This document shows positions 1 to 6,610 of a stretch of DNA of 6,638 nt, one piece after another. The stretch's first letter is position 1, and each line of letters starts with the position of its first letter. Both the position numbers and the translations under genes were made by a program. Source of the stretch: an uncultured Treponema sp. (GTDB taxonomy: Bacteria > Spirochaetota > Spirochaetia > Treponematales > Treponemataceae); contig CAKZZR010000229.1 of NCBI GenBank assembly GCA_937885475.1, positions 1-6,638 of the forward strand. The letters run 5' to 3'. The notes below the pieces were generated by a model. It was not told the DNA's origin. It was given only the letters and a program-made list of their open reading frames with translations, and did no database searches.

Positions 1-347
1 CCCAGCGGAGAGGCAAGCGCCTTTACATCAAGAAACACGACGTCGTGAATAGTTGTAAAAACCGGAACCCTTATTCCGCTCGGTACATTACAGTATGGGG
101 AATAGAACACGTCGCAGGCGTTTATTTTTTTTGCGATATCCGCAGGAAAGCAAAGCAGCTCTTTTATGGAGAAAGGGGGAACGGTGCATTCCACCAGCGC
201 CGCACTGGAATCGCGGAACGGCTCCAGCTGCTCCGCACGACCCAGGAGCGTACATTCGTGCTTCTGTATAAAAAATGGAAGCAGGGCGCTGCTATAGGAG
301 CCGATTCCGCCGGAGCCTATCATCCTGCAGTCAATGGCAATTCTCAT
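1..347 (-). CDS. GT4-type glycosyltransferase, N-terminal part only
   Basis: The start is ATG at 347-345 and the frame stays open for 115 codons to the left edge, so the C-terminal two thirds or more is missing. The N-terminus MRIAIDCRMIGSGGIGSY is the first beta strand and glycine-rich loop of a GT-B fold glycosyltransferase of the GT4 (mannosyltransferase-like) type. Residues 81-103 (FYSPYCNVP, then VFTTIHDVVF) match the family's stretch ending in a His-Asp pair. From family knowledge, such enzymes transfer a sugar from an NDP- or GDP-sugar to a lipid-linked or glycan acceptor on the cytoplasmic side. The catalytic E-x7-E region lies outside the window, so donor and acceptor are unknown. 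There is no Shine-Dalgarno sequence before the ATG, and it lies 1 nt after the stop of the upstream gene, so translation is probably coupled. The neighbours suggest envelope glycan or teichoic-acid-like assembly. Confidence 0.82.
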   Translation of the reverse strand, partial: MRIAIDCRMIGSGGIGSYSSALLPFFIQKHECTLLGRAEQLEPFRDSSAALVECTVPPFSIKELLCFPADIAKKINACDVFYSPYCNVPSGIRVPVFTTIHDVVFLDVKALASPL

Positions 348-348
348 A

Positions 349-1590
349 TTATTGCTTAGCCACCGTTTGCACCATGTAGTCAACGATTTTTTCGCCGGCG
401 TGACCTTCATTCGCCCATGCGGTCTGCTTTGCAAGCCTACGCTGCTCGGCAAGTTCCGGGCTGTCGCTGGCATTCTGAATCACGTCCTTTATGGTATCAA
501 AATCCTTTTCCTCAAGCTTAATGCCCATCTTCTTGAGAACCTCAAACTGCCAAAGCTCCTTGTTAAGGTCATAGGCATCGTATGGGCGCAAATCCATGTC
601 CGTATTCACATACATAACAGGCTTGTCGCACAGGAACGTATAGTCAAAGATGATTCCGGAGAAATCAGAAATCATGATGTCGGCACGCTTCATGGCATAG
701 ATATTGTCGCGATTGTAATCCCATTCCACATTGGGATTGTCCTTGTAGCGAGCCTCAAGCCGCTCAAGCATATCCGCCTCTGATTTTTTGGACTGAGGAT
801 GAGGACGGACGATGATTTTCCATCCAGTCTTTGAAAGTGGATCAAGCAGCCGCTCACCGTATTTTTTAAGAACGCCTACGTCGCCCCAGCTTGGACTTAC
901 GAGAACGGTGAAGGTATGATTTTCCTCTGCAGGAATCGCCTTGATTTTCTCACTCAGCACGTCAAGGTACGAGCAGCCGACGGTAACAAGCTCCTTTTTA
1001 GTAATGCCGCGCTGCTCCTCAAGAGTGCGAATATCAGCCTGCTGGTAGTCGCCGGTAAGCAGAACGGAATCAAAATAGTCAAGCCCGAACAGACGGTAGG
1101 TAGTCGCGTCGTTCGGCATGTGAAGTACGTGCGAATAATGCTTTACATTCTTAGAACGCTTCAGCTGATACACATGAAGCCCTGGCGTGGTCATAAGCAC
1201 AAAGCCAGCGCTGAGCATATTCAGCTTTGCGAAGGCGGCATTTCCCTCGCCGATATATTCAGCTTTTACAAATTCATAGCTCTGCTCAAACACAGGATCG
1301 GTCTTGGAGGAGGTGTAGTAGGCAAGCGGTAGCTTACGCCTTTCAAATTCCTCTACGACCGGCTTGAACACGTTCCAATACTGGTTTCCCTCATTATAAA
1401 CCACGTAGGGTTTGTACGAGGAATCAACGGTTCCCGCGTCAGAATTCTTACCGGAAAGCAGAACCTTAAGCTTGATGACCGCTGCTTTGGCAAGAAAGAA
1501 CAGCGTTGCCGCCGCTCCGATGAGGATGGAGAACAGCATGCTGCCCGTTCCCGGATCAATGTACAAAAAAGAAGGATACATTGTATTCAT
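349..1590 (-). CDS. CDP-glycerol glycerophosphotransferase family protein (TagB/TagF-like)
   Basis: A 413-residue protein starting at ATG 1590-1588. The frame extends to a TTG at 1623, but AGGAG at 1602-1598 sits 7 nt before the ATG and makes that the likely start. The N-terminus has a YIDPGTGSM motif (residues 10-18) and one hydrophobic segment (about 15-36), probably a membrane anchor. The rest is GT-B-like and fits the Glyphos_transf family: SPSWGD at 232-237, VRPHPQS at 261-267 with candidate catalytic His264, SDFSGIIFD at 308-316, and a C-terminal WANEGHAG helix at 392-399. Family members transfer glycerol phosphate from CDP-glycerol to teichoic-acid primers or glycans on the cytoplasmic face. 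The stop of the upstream YidC-like fusion overlaps this start as TAATG, and the next gene starts 1 nt after this stop. Substrate could be another CDP-polyol; single-transfer and polymerising enzymes cannot be told apart here. Confidence 0.88.
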   Translation of the reverse strand: MNTMYPSFLYIDPGTGSMLFSILIGAAATLFFLAKAAVIKLKVLLSGKNSDAGTVDSSYKPYVVYNEGNQYWNVFKPVVEEFERRKLPLAYYTSSKTDPVFEQSYEFVKAEYIGEGNAAFAKLNMLSAGFVLMTTPGLHVYQLKRSKNVKHYSHVLHMPNDATTYRLFGLDYFDSVLLTGDYQQADIRTLEEQRGITKKELVTVGCSYLDVLSEKIKAIPAEENHTFTVLVSPSWGDVGVLKKYGERLLDPLSKTGWKIIVRPHPQSKKSEADMLERLEARYKDNPNVEWDYNRDNIYAMKRADIMISDFSGIIFDYTFLCDKPVMYVNTDMDLRPYDAYDLNKELWQFEVLKKMGIKLEEKDFDTIKDVIQNASDSPELAEQRRLAKQTAWANEGHAGEKIVDYMVQTVAKQ

Positions 1591-4298
1591 TATTTTTCTC
1601 CTGAAGTAGGGTGCGGCATCCAATTGACACCGTCAAATATATTTTTTGAGACATCATAAACATCCGCGCTCGGAATGGTGAACGTATTCAGTCCGTTTCC
1701 ACCCGGTCGCCAGTTGTGCGTAAGGATGACGCCCTCGGCTTTTTTTGCTTCCGGAGGAACGAACGAAATGGTCTTTCCTGTGAACGGGTTCTGCGGCTCA
1801 GGCACAATATCCTTCGTCGCAAGATACGGAACATCTGCATTAGTCATAAAATCGTAGTTAACGGTAAGCCTTCCGCTCGCATTGAAGTCCTTTACGAACA
1901 GGAGCGGATTGTTATGGTCTGGATTGTAGTCCAAGGACCAATTCGCATAGTCAGAGATGCGTTTTCCCTCATCAGTTCCAATTCCATGGTCACTTACAAA
2001 AATGATGCGGGAGTTATCGTAGCAGTCGTTTTCCTTAAGATAGTCCAACCAAGAAGCCATACGCTTGAACATCGCGGCATTTCCCCATACGCTGGAATAG
2101 GGTATCGGTCCCAAATCCGTTACGTCCATAGCCGGTTCATAATCCGGAGCTTGAAGCTTCTGTCCGGAATGCGTCGTGTCATTCACAATGGTAAAATAGG
2201 CATCGCCTTCCGCAGTAAAATCCGTAAGCTGCCGCATAAAATCAAGAGCACTGTAATAATCGATGAATTCCATTATGTCGCTCGTCTGATTGTCGCTTGA
2301 CCACCATGCTCCGTCGTCATAGACACTGTCTCGCACGGCAAGCGGCACCAGCTTGAACAAACTGAACCATACCAGATTGCGCTTGAGCGCGCTGCTCGTA
2401 ATGTTCGGACGAACCTTGTCTGGATTCTGCTTTACCCACAAATCCGTATACTTCCGCTCTATGTTCAGTCCGGTGATTCTATCATAGTCATCGGTAATGG
2501 ACATGTCGGCAATCCAACTGTAGTTTGCCCAGCTCAAATCGCTTACCGTCGCCTTAAAATCAGCCTGCTCGGTAAAAATGCGCGGCATAAGAAGCAGCGC
2601 CTCGTTCTGCTTGGAGCGGAGCGTCTGAGAGGAGCGCTTGTTTATCTCAAGCGGAGTGTACTCGTAACCGCCATAGAGCGCAGGGCTGCCCAAAAGCGTT
2701 CCCTGATTATAGCTCACCGCATTGCGGTACAGCGTGAAGCCAGAATACGCGTCATACAGCTCCGGATAGGCATTGAAAATTTCCTCTACGTAAGCGCTTT
2801 CCGCTCGGTCGAACATAAAGACGAACACATTCTTTCCTGTTTTTGAAAGATGATAGACCGGCGTAACCTCCGTCGCCTGCTGAACCTCGCCGGCAATCTC
2901 CTTCCTGTAATTTCTATATGAGGATGAAATTGACGCACCGTGAACAAGGGTTATCGCACATTCTGCAATCAGCACGATTGTTGTAATTGCCGAAAGCACC
3001 CTCTGCTGATTGAGCGCAAGAAGCGTGGCGGGCAGGGCAAGAAGGATGAGCAGAACGAGCGCGTTGAGCAAATTCATAAAAAGGGATGCCGACGTAATGC
3101 TTGAATCGAACGTAATCAGGCGGCTCAGGTTGCCGTAATTTCCGCTGAAGCAGAACGCGTCGCCCAGCCCCGCAAGCAGCAGCGCCGCAAACAGAACAGC
3201 CATCAGCGTCTGAATACGACTGTGAAACAAAAAATAAACGCAGACCGGCCAAAACACGCACAGTCCAAGCATCTGCAGCGTTGAGTTCCGTAAAAAGAAC
3301 ATCGGGGACCCGTAGCCGTCAATATCGCAGAATTCAACGACGCTTGAATTGATTACAAAACTTGGAAGAACGAAGCCCGCAAGCAGGGCAAGCGAGAAGC
3401 ATGAAAGCAGAAACAGCGTAAGGCGAGCCTTTGAATCGTTTACCAGAGGAAGCAGAACCGTATCCAAAAGCCGCACGCAGCCCTTTACCACAAGCGGCGC
3501 GGCAAGCAGGAGCGAGCACGCAAAGGCAAGAAGCAAGCGCTTGTGCAAAAATCCGTTGTGAATGAAAACAAGGTACAGGTCAATCGCGACCACGGCCGCA
3601 ACCAAAAGAAGGTACAGAACCTTCAGAGGATTCTTGATTTTATAGAAAATATTCTTCACAAGACTGAACACGTTGTTCATAGTCCAATATACGACCAGCC
3701 CCGCCGGAGAATTATACAGAATCACAAGAAAAATAAGCGCCATACCATATATGGTCGCCTTATCCTTAAGCTTGAAGCCACGCGTATAGATTGCGCCCGC
3801 GATGATGTTGATGACCGTCATGGCAATCGGAAGCACGTTCACCGGGAATGAGCCGATTCTAAAAAGAGCGTCCTGCTGTCCCATGTCATGAATGAAAAGG
3901 AAGGACTCGCCCTTAATGACGGGAAGATTTGAAAGAAAGCTGTATGCCGCGATAAAGAACGGAATCTGAATCAGAAGTCCGAACGACGAGCGGAGCGCCA
4001 TGAGCGGATGATAATGGTTCTGCCTATAGAACGTGGACAGAATCATATACTGCTCATCACCCCTGAACACGCTCTTTATGCGCTGCATTCCAGGGTCAAG
4101 GCGCTTTTCTGTATCACGCTGAACCTGCTGCCAGCGTTCCGCAACGATATACAGCGGAAGCGTTCCGATTGAAACGGCAAGGCTTACGCCAATAACCGAA
4201 ATTCCCTCATTCTTGAACACATTGTCAAACAGCATGAAAGCAAATTCAATGAGCTGAATGAGCGGATAGATGATGATTGTATACAACAGGCTAACCAT
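1590..4298 (-). CDS. YidC/Oxa1-like domain fused to extracytoplasmic sulfatase/LtaS-fold domain
   Basis: A 902-residue membrane protein. Residues 1-225 resemble the conserved YidC core: GISVIGVSL at 32-40, LIQIPFFIAAY at 109-119, FLFIHDMGQQD at 133-143 (compare the FALWIHDLSAQD stretch of E. coli YidC), and SPAGLVVYW at 197-205. Residues 226-455 hold about seven more hydrophobic segments. Residues 485-890 look like an alkaline-phosphatase-superfamily (sulfatase/phosphoglycerol transferase) domain: FMFDRAE with Asp497, NQGTLLGSPALYGG with candidate nucleophile Thr534, DTTHSG with His710, and IIFVSDHG with Asp770-His771. In LtaS the matching roles are a metal-binding acid, a threonine nucleophile and an Asp-His pair. 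With a cytoplasmic end after the YidC core, seven crossings place the catalytic domain outside. The ATG at 4298 lacks a Shine-Dalgarno sequence, but the N-terminus aligns well with YidC. The gene overlaps the next one as TAATG. Substrate is unknown; phosphoglycerol transfer is inferred from the neighbour. Confidence 0.93.
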   Translation of the reverse strand: MVSLLYTIIIYPLIQLIEFAFMLFDNVFKNEGISVIGVSLAVSIGTLPLYIVAERWQQVQRDTEKRLDPGMQRIKSVFRGDEQYMILSTFYRQNHYHPLMALRSSFGLLIQIPFFIAAYSFLSNLPVIKGESFLFIHDMGQQDALFRIGSFPVNVLPIAMTVINIIAGAIYTRGFKLKDKATIYGMALIFLVILYNSPAGLVVYWTMNNVFSLVKNIFYKIKNPLKVLYLLLVAAVVAIDLYLVFIHNGFLHKRLLLAFACSLLLAAPLVVKGCVRLLDTVLLPLVNDSKARLTLFLLSCFSLALLAGFVLPSFVINSSVVEFCDIDGYGSPMFFLRNSTLQMLGLCVFWPVCVYFLFHSRIQTLMAVLFAALLLAGLGDAFCFSGNYGNLSRLITFDSSITSASLFMNLLNALVLLILLALPATLLALNQQRVLSAITTIVLIAECAITLVHGASISSSYRNYRKEIAGEVQQATEVTPVYHLSKTGKNVFVFMFDRAESAYVEEIFNAYPELYDAYSGFTLYRNAVSYNQGTLLGSPALYGGYEYTPLEINKRSSQTLRSKQNEALLLMPRIFTEQADFKATVSDLSWANYSWIADMSITDDYDRITGLNIERKYTDLWVKQNPDKVRPNITSSALKRNLVWFSLFKLVPLAVRDSVYDDGAWWSSDNQTSDIMEFIDYYSALDFMRQLTDFTAEGDAYFTIVNDTTHSGQKLQAPDYEPAMDVTDLGPIPYSSVWGNAAMFKRMASWLDYLKENDCYDNSRIIFVSDHGIGTDEGKRISDYANWSLDYNPDHNNPLLFVKDFNASGRLTVNYDFMTNADVPYLATKDIVPEPQNPFTGKTISFVPPEAKKAEGVILTHNWRPGGNGLNTFTIPSADVYDVSKNIFDGVNWMPHPTSGEK
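1598..1602 (-). promoter_or_regulatory. Ribosome binding site that fixes the glycerophosphotransferase start
   Basis: The minus strand reads AGGAG, a 7-nt A/T spacer, then ATG at 1590. This is the clearest Shine-Dalgarno sequence in the window. It lies inside the last codons of the upstream fusion gene and favours the ATG at 1590 over the upstream in-frame TTG at 1623. Confidence 0.8.
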
Positions 4299-4331
4299 AG
4301 GAAAACAGTATATTGCGCCCGCTCTGAAAAA

Positions 4332-5525
4332 TCAACCGAGAACGCGCGATACGCGGGATGTGGGAATGCTGGTCATTATCTCGTAGCTTATGGTGCCGGT
4401 CATGCGTGCAAGGTCGTCAGCGTCAAACAGAGCTTCCGCCTCGGGATGCTCTGCGTCCTTTTTGGGTCCAAACAGAACAGCCTTATCCCATCGCTTTACG
4501 TCCGGGTTGTTCAGGCCGATGTCCACCATGCACTGGTCCATGCAGATTCTGCCGACAATGGGATACGCCCTGCCGTTTATCGTAACGCATAAGCCCGGGC
4601 TGTTCCGGCGGAGCAGTCCGTCCGCATAGCCGACCGGAAGCACAGCAATATCCGTGTCCGTTTGTGCGCACCACGTGCGTCCGTAGCTCACGCTCTTACC
4701 CGCAGAAAAGCGGCGGATTGCGCACACCTCTGTCTCAAATTGCATGACCGGACGCAGCGCAAGCGGCACGCCCTTCTGCAATAGATAGTCCTTTGTAACC
4801 TCGTCGGCATAATAGCCGTACAGAATGATTCCTGGACGCACCATATCCAGCTGGAATTCAGGGAATGCCATGGAGGCGGCGCTTGCCGCACAGGTGCGGA
4901 TTCCGGGATTAATGCCGCGCGCACGGATAGCCTGCTCAGCGTCCATAAAAGCCGCATACTGCGCCCGCGTATATGCGATATTCTCAGGAGAGATGCTATC
5001 TGATACGGCAAAATGCGTTATCATTCCGTCCAATGTAATCCACTTAGAGCAAGAAATACGCTCCGCAAGGGAAGCCGCCTCCGACGGAAGGCAGCCGATG
5101 CGTCCCATTCCGGTATCGACGGCAAGAAACACTCCGTACTTTATATGCCCTGCATTTTTTGCAGAAGAAACCGTGTTCCGCTTACAGGCTTTTTCAAATT
5201 CCGCGATATATTCCTCATCGAACACCAGCGGCGTTATGCCATTTTTAACGATAAGGTCAAATTCAGAAGGACTTGCAAGGCTCAGCAGAAGCAGCTTGGT
5301 CCGTATTCCCGCCGCGCGAAGCTCAATCCCCTCAGAGACCGCAGCAATCGCAAGGTATTCCGCGCCCAGCTCCTCAAAAATACGCGCGGAATTAACGGCA
5401 TCGTTTCCATATCCGTTGGCTTTTACCGCGCAGCACAGTCGCACTCCGCTTTGCAGGTTCTTTTGTATTTCCCGCACGTTAGCGCGCAGATTCTCTGAAT
5501 AAATGACAGCTTTTGTACTTCTCAT
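4332..5525 (-). CDS. alr: Alanine racemase
   Basis: A 397-residue PLP enzyme that interconverts L- and D-alanine in the cytoplasm, supplying D-alanine for peptidoglycan and possibly for D-alanylation of envelope polymers. The fold-type III barrel comes first: AVKANGYG at 33-40 carries the PLP-binding Lys35, and VDTGMGRIG at 136-144, THF at 170-172 and VRPGIILYG at 229-237 follow. The C-terminal beta domain has SYGRTW at 280-285 with catalytic Tyr281, LPVGYADG at 296-303, and GRICMDQCMVDIG at 325-337. All expected catalytic residues are present and the length is close to the usual 360-390. The ATG at 5525 overlaps the stop of the upstream gene as ATGA and has AAAAGG at 5537-5532 as a ribosome site. 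A non-coding gap of 33 nt separates it from the fusion gene. A specialised amino-acid racemase of the same fold is possible but less likely. Confidence 0.95.
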   Translation of the reverse strand: MRSTKAVIYSENLRANVREIQKNLQSGVRLCCAVKANGYGNDAVNSARIFEELGAEYLAIAAVSEGIELRAAGIRTKLLLLSLASPSEFDLIVKNGITPLVFDEEYIAEFEKACKRNTVSSAKNAGHIKYGVFLAVDTGMGRIGCLPSEAASLAERISCSKWITLDGMITHFAVSDSISPENIAYTRAQYAAFMDAEQAIRARGINPGIRTCAASAASMAFPEFQLDMVRPGIILYGYYADEVTKDYLLQKGVPLALRPVMQFETEVCAIRRFSAGKSVSYGRTWCAQTDTDIAVLPVGYADGLLRRNSPGLCVTINGRAYPIVGRICMDQCMVDIGLNNPDVKRWDKAVLFGPKKDAEHPEAEALFDADDLARMTGTISYEIMTSIPTSRVSRVLG

Positions 5526-6475
5526 AATATGCCTTTTGCTTCCGAAACAAGATAGAACGATCCGGTTACAAGTAGAATATCGTCATTTTGTGCGTGACAA
5601 ATAAGACCTTGCACCGCCTCGCTCACGTTTTCTATTACCTCGCAGGTCATTCCGCTCTGAGAAAAAAGAAGTGAAAGTGCGCGCGGATTTGCTTTGCGCA
5701 CCGTACGCGGCTTTGGAAGGACGATGCGGCTAAAAGCTCCCTTGAAAAGCGGAACGATGTCGGCAGCATCCTTGTCGCCGGCGCAGGCAAAGAGGAGCGA
5801 GATCCTTTTGTCCGGGAACAGTTCTTTTATTGTCGTTACCGTATTCTGAATGCTCCTTACCGTGTGCGCGCCGTCAAAAACGACCGTCGCGCCGTTTGGA
5901 GCGGAATGAAGCTCAAAGCGCCCCGGAAGAAACGCGCGGGAAACGCCTTTTTCTACCGCAGACTTTGGGAGCGCGGGAATCGCAGTCTTTAGCGCAAGCA
6001 CCGCTGTAACCGCGTTCTGAGCTTGAACGGTGCCGAACAGACGCAGAAGGAGCGACCAGCGTTCCGTTCCGAAGAGGCAAAAGGTCGTCCGCATTCTTAG
6101 ACAAGGTGCATTCTGTTTTTCCTGCGGCTCAGGCACTGCCGTCGTGCATTCCGTACGTGCCTCCACAAATTCCGTTCTACAATCAGAGGAAGCCTCGTCC
6201 GCAAATTGTATCGCAGAGCCATGCTCAAGCGCCGCCGCACGGAACACCGTCTCCGCGTCCTTATAATTCTGATGCGAGACCACAACCGGTACGCCGTCCT
6301 TTATGATTCCTGCTTTCTCTGCGGCGATTTTTGAAATCGTGTCGAGCGCGATTGTGTTTTTCTCGCTTTGGGGATAAAAAATCACAGCGCAAGAGCTGAG
6401 GGCGCGAATCGCTCCAAGCGTTAGGTTCTCAGGATTCCCGCTGCCCGTGCTTACGGCATAAAAAATTCCGTTCAT
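5522..6475 (-). CDS. Chimeric ORF: CobI/CbiL-like N-terminus joined to C-terminal FolC
   Basis: A 317-residue ORF from ATG 6475; a TTG two codons earlier (6481) is an alternative start. Residues 1-45 look like the start of a tetrapyrrole methyltransferase, closest in my judgement to precorrin-2 C20-methyltransferase: a first strand GIFYAV, an SGNPENLTL loop in place of the usual GPGDPELLTL, then VIFYPQSEKNTIALD. From about residue 46 the protein is folylpolyglutamate/dihydrofolate synthase: IAAEKAGIIKDGVPVV (50-65), QAQNAVTAVLAL (151-162), LPGRFE (183-188), FDGAHT (200-205), GDKD (233-236) and VTGSFYLV (303-310). FolC is normally about 430 residues. The missing part includes the P-loop GTNGKGS region, so ATP binding and FolC activity are unlikely. 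Both parts share one uninterrupted frame, and the stop overlaps alr as ATGA. It may be a real fusion, a decayed gene, or an assembly or amplification chimera joined near 6325-6350. Confidence 0.72.
   Translation of the reverse strand: MNGIFYAVSTGSGNPENLTLGAIRALSSCAVIFYPQSEKNTIALDTISKIAAEKAGIIKDGVPVVVSHQNYKDAETVFRAAALEHGSAIQFADEASSDCRTEFVEARTECTTAVPEPQEKQNAPCLRMRTTFCLFGTERWSLLLRLFGTVQAQNAVTAVLALKTAIPALPKSAVEKGVSRAFLPGRFELHSAPNGATVVFDGAHTVRSIQNTVTTIKELFPDKRISLLFACAGDKDAADIVPLFKGAFSRIVLPKPRTVRKANPRALSLLFSQSGMTCEVIENVSEAVQGLICHAQNDDILLVTGSFYLVSEAKGIL
5532..5537 (-). promoter_or_regulatory. Ribosome binding site of alr
   Basis: AAAAGG on the minus strand lies 6 nt before the ATG at 5525, inside the end of the upstream gene. 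It supports translation of alr from the ATG that forms the ATGA overlap. It is a moderate match to the Shine-Dalgarno consensus. Confidence 0.55.
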
Positions 6476-6483
6476 ACTCAAAC

Positions 6484-6512
6484 AATTTACACGAATTGAG
6501 AATGTATTGCAA
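6484..6512 (-). promoter_or_regulatory. Candidate sigma-70-type promoter for the leftward operon
   Basis: On the minus strand, TTGCAA (6512-6507, 4 of 6 to consensus) and TAAATT (6489-6484, 4 of 6) are separated by exactly 17 bp. Transcription would start within a few bases of the ATG at 6475, giving a nearly leaderless mRNA, which would fit the lack of a Shine-Dalgarno sequence there. In AT-rich DNA such matches arise often by chance. Confidence 0.25.
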
Positions 6513-6522
6513 ATCAGATTTG
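6510..6522. repeat. 13-bp perfect inverted repeat
   Basis: CAAATC-A-GATTTG has perfect 6-bp arms around one central base. It overlaps the candidate -35 hexamer, so it could be an operator half-site pair for a dimeric regulator. The symmetry does not extend beyond the arms, and no second copy was noticed in the window. Confidence 0.3.
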
Positions 6523-6610
6523 TGTGTTATACTGTAAAAATAATGCTTGCTCAGAAAAAAATACACGCATGTAAAAAGATTCTCTTTTTTAAAAAATAAC
6601 ACATAATCTA

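Larger units (their letters stand above)
6476..6610. other. AT-rich non-coding leader region
   Basis: 135 bp upstream of the leftward gene block, visibly more AT-rich than the genes. It holds homopolymer runs (a T6A6 block at 6585-6596), a 13-bp palindrome and weak promoter-like hexamers. I see no convincing gene, RNA gene or strong terminator. It is the only place in the window where a promoter for the leftward genes would be expected. Confidence 0.6.

Noticed and set aside
334..783. 149-codon open frame on the plus strand
   Set aside because: It runs antisense to the glycerophosphotransferase C-terminus, which has clear family motifs. Hydrophobic stretches in it mirror the opposite strand's codons.
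1716..2300. 194-codon open frame on the plus strand
   Set aside because: It is antisense to the sulfatase-like domain of the fusion gene, with no domain-like motifs. It is a by-product of codon usage in the real gene.
1590..4298. Simple call as housekeeping YidC or as plain LtaS
   Set aside because: Neither fits alone: 902 residues with both sets of motifs in one frame, serine in place of the groove arginine, and seven extra membrane segments.
4825..5502. 225-codon open frame on the plus strand
   Set aside because: It lies antisense to alr, whose catalytic motifs are all intact. The translation shows no recognisable family and no ribosome site was evident.
6562..6573. TACA-CGCA-TGTA followed by a T-run on the minus strand, considered as a terminator
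   Set aside because: The stem is only 4 bp of mostly A-T pairs, too short for an intrinsic terminator.
6573..6589. Inverted repeat AAAAAGA-TTC-TCTTTTT considered as a terminator
   Set aside because: The 7-bp stem has only one G-C pair, so the hairpin would be very weak. It does not follow a known gene end.
6543..6599. 18-codon lysine-rich frame on the plus strand, downstream of TATACT
   Set aside because: It lies in AT-rich sequence, has no ribosome site, and its composition is what A- and T-runs give by chance.
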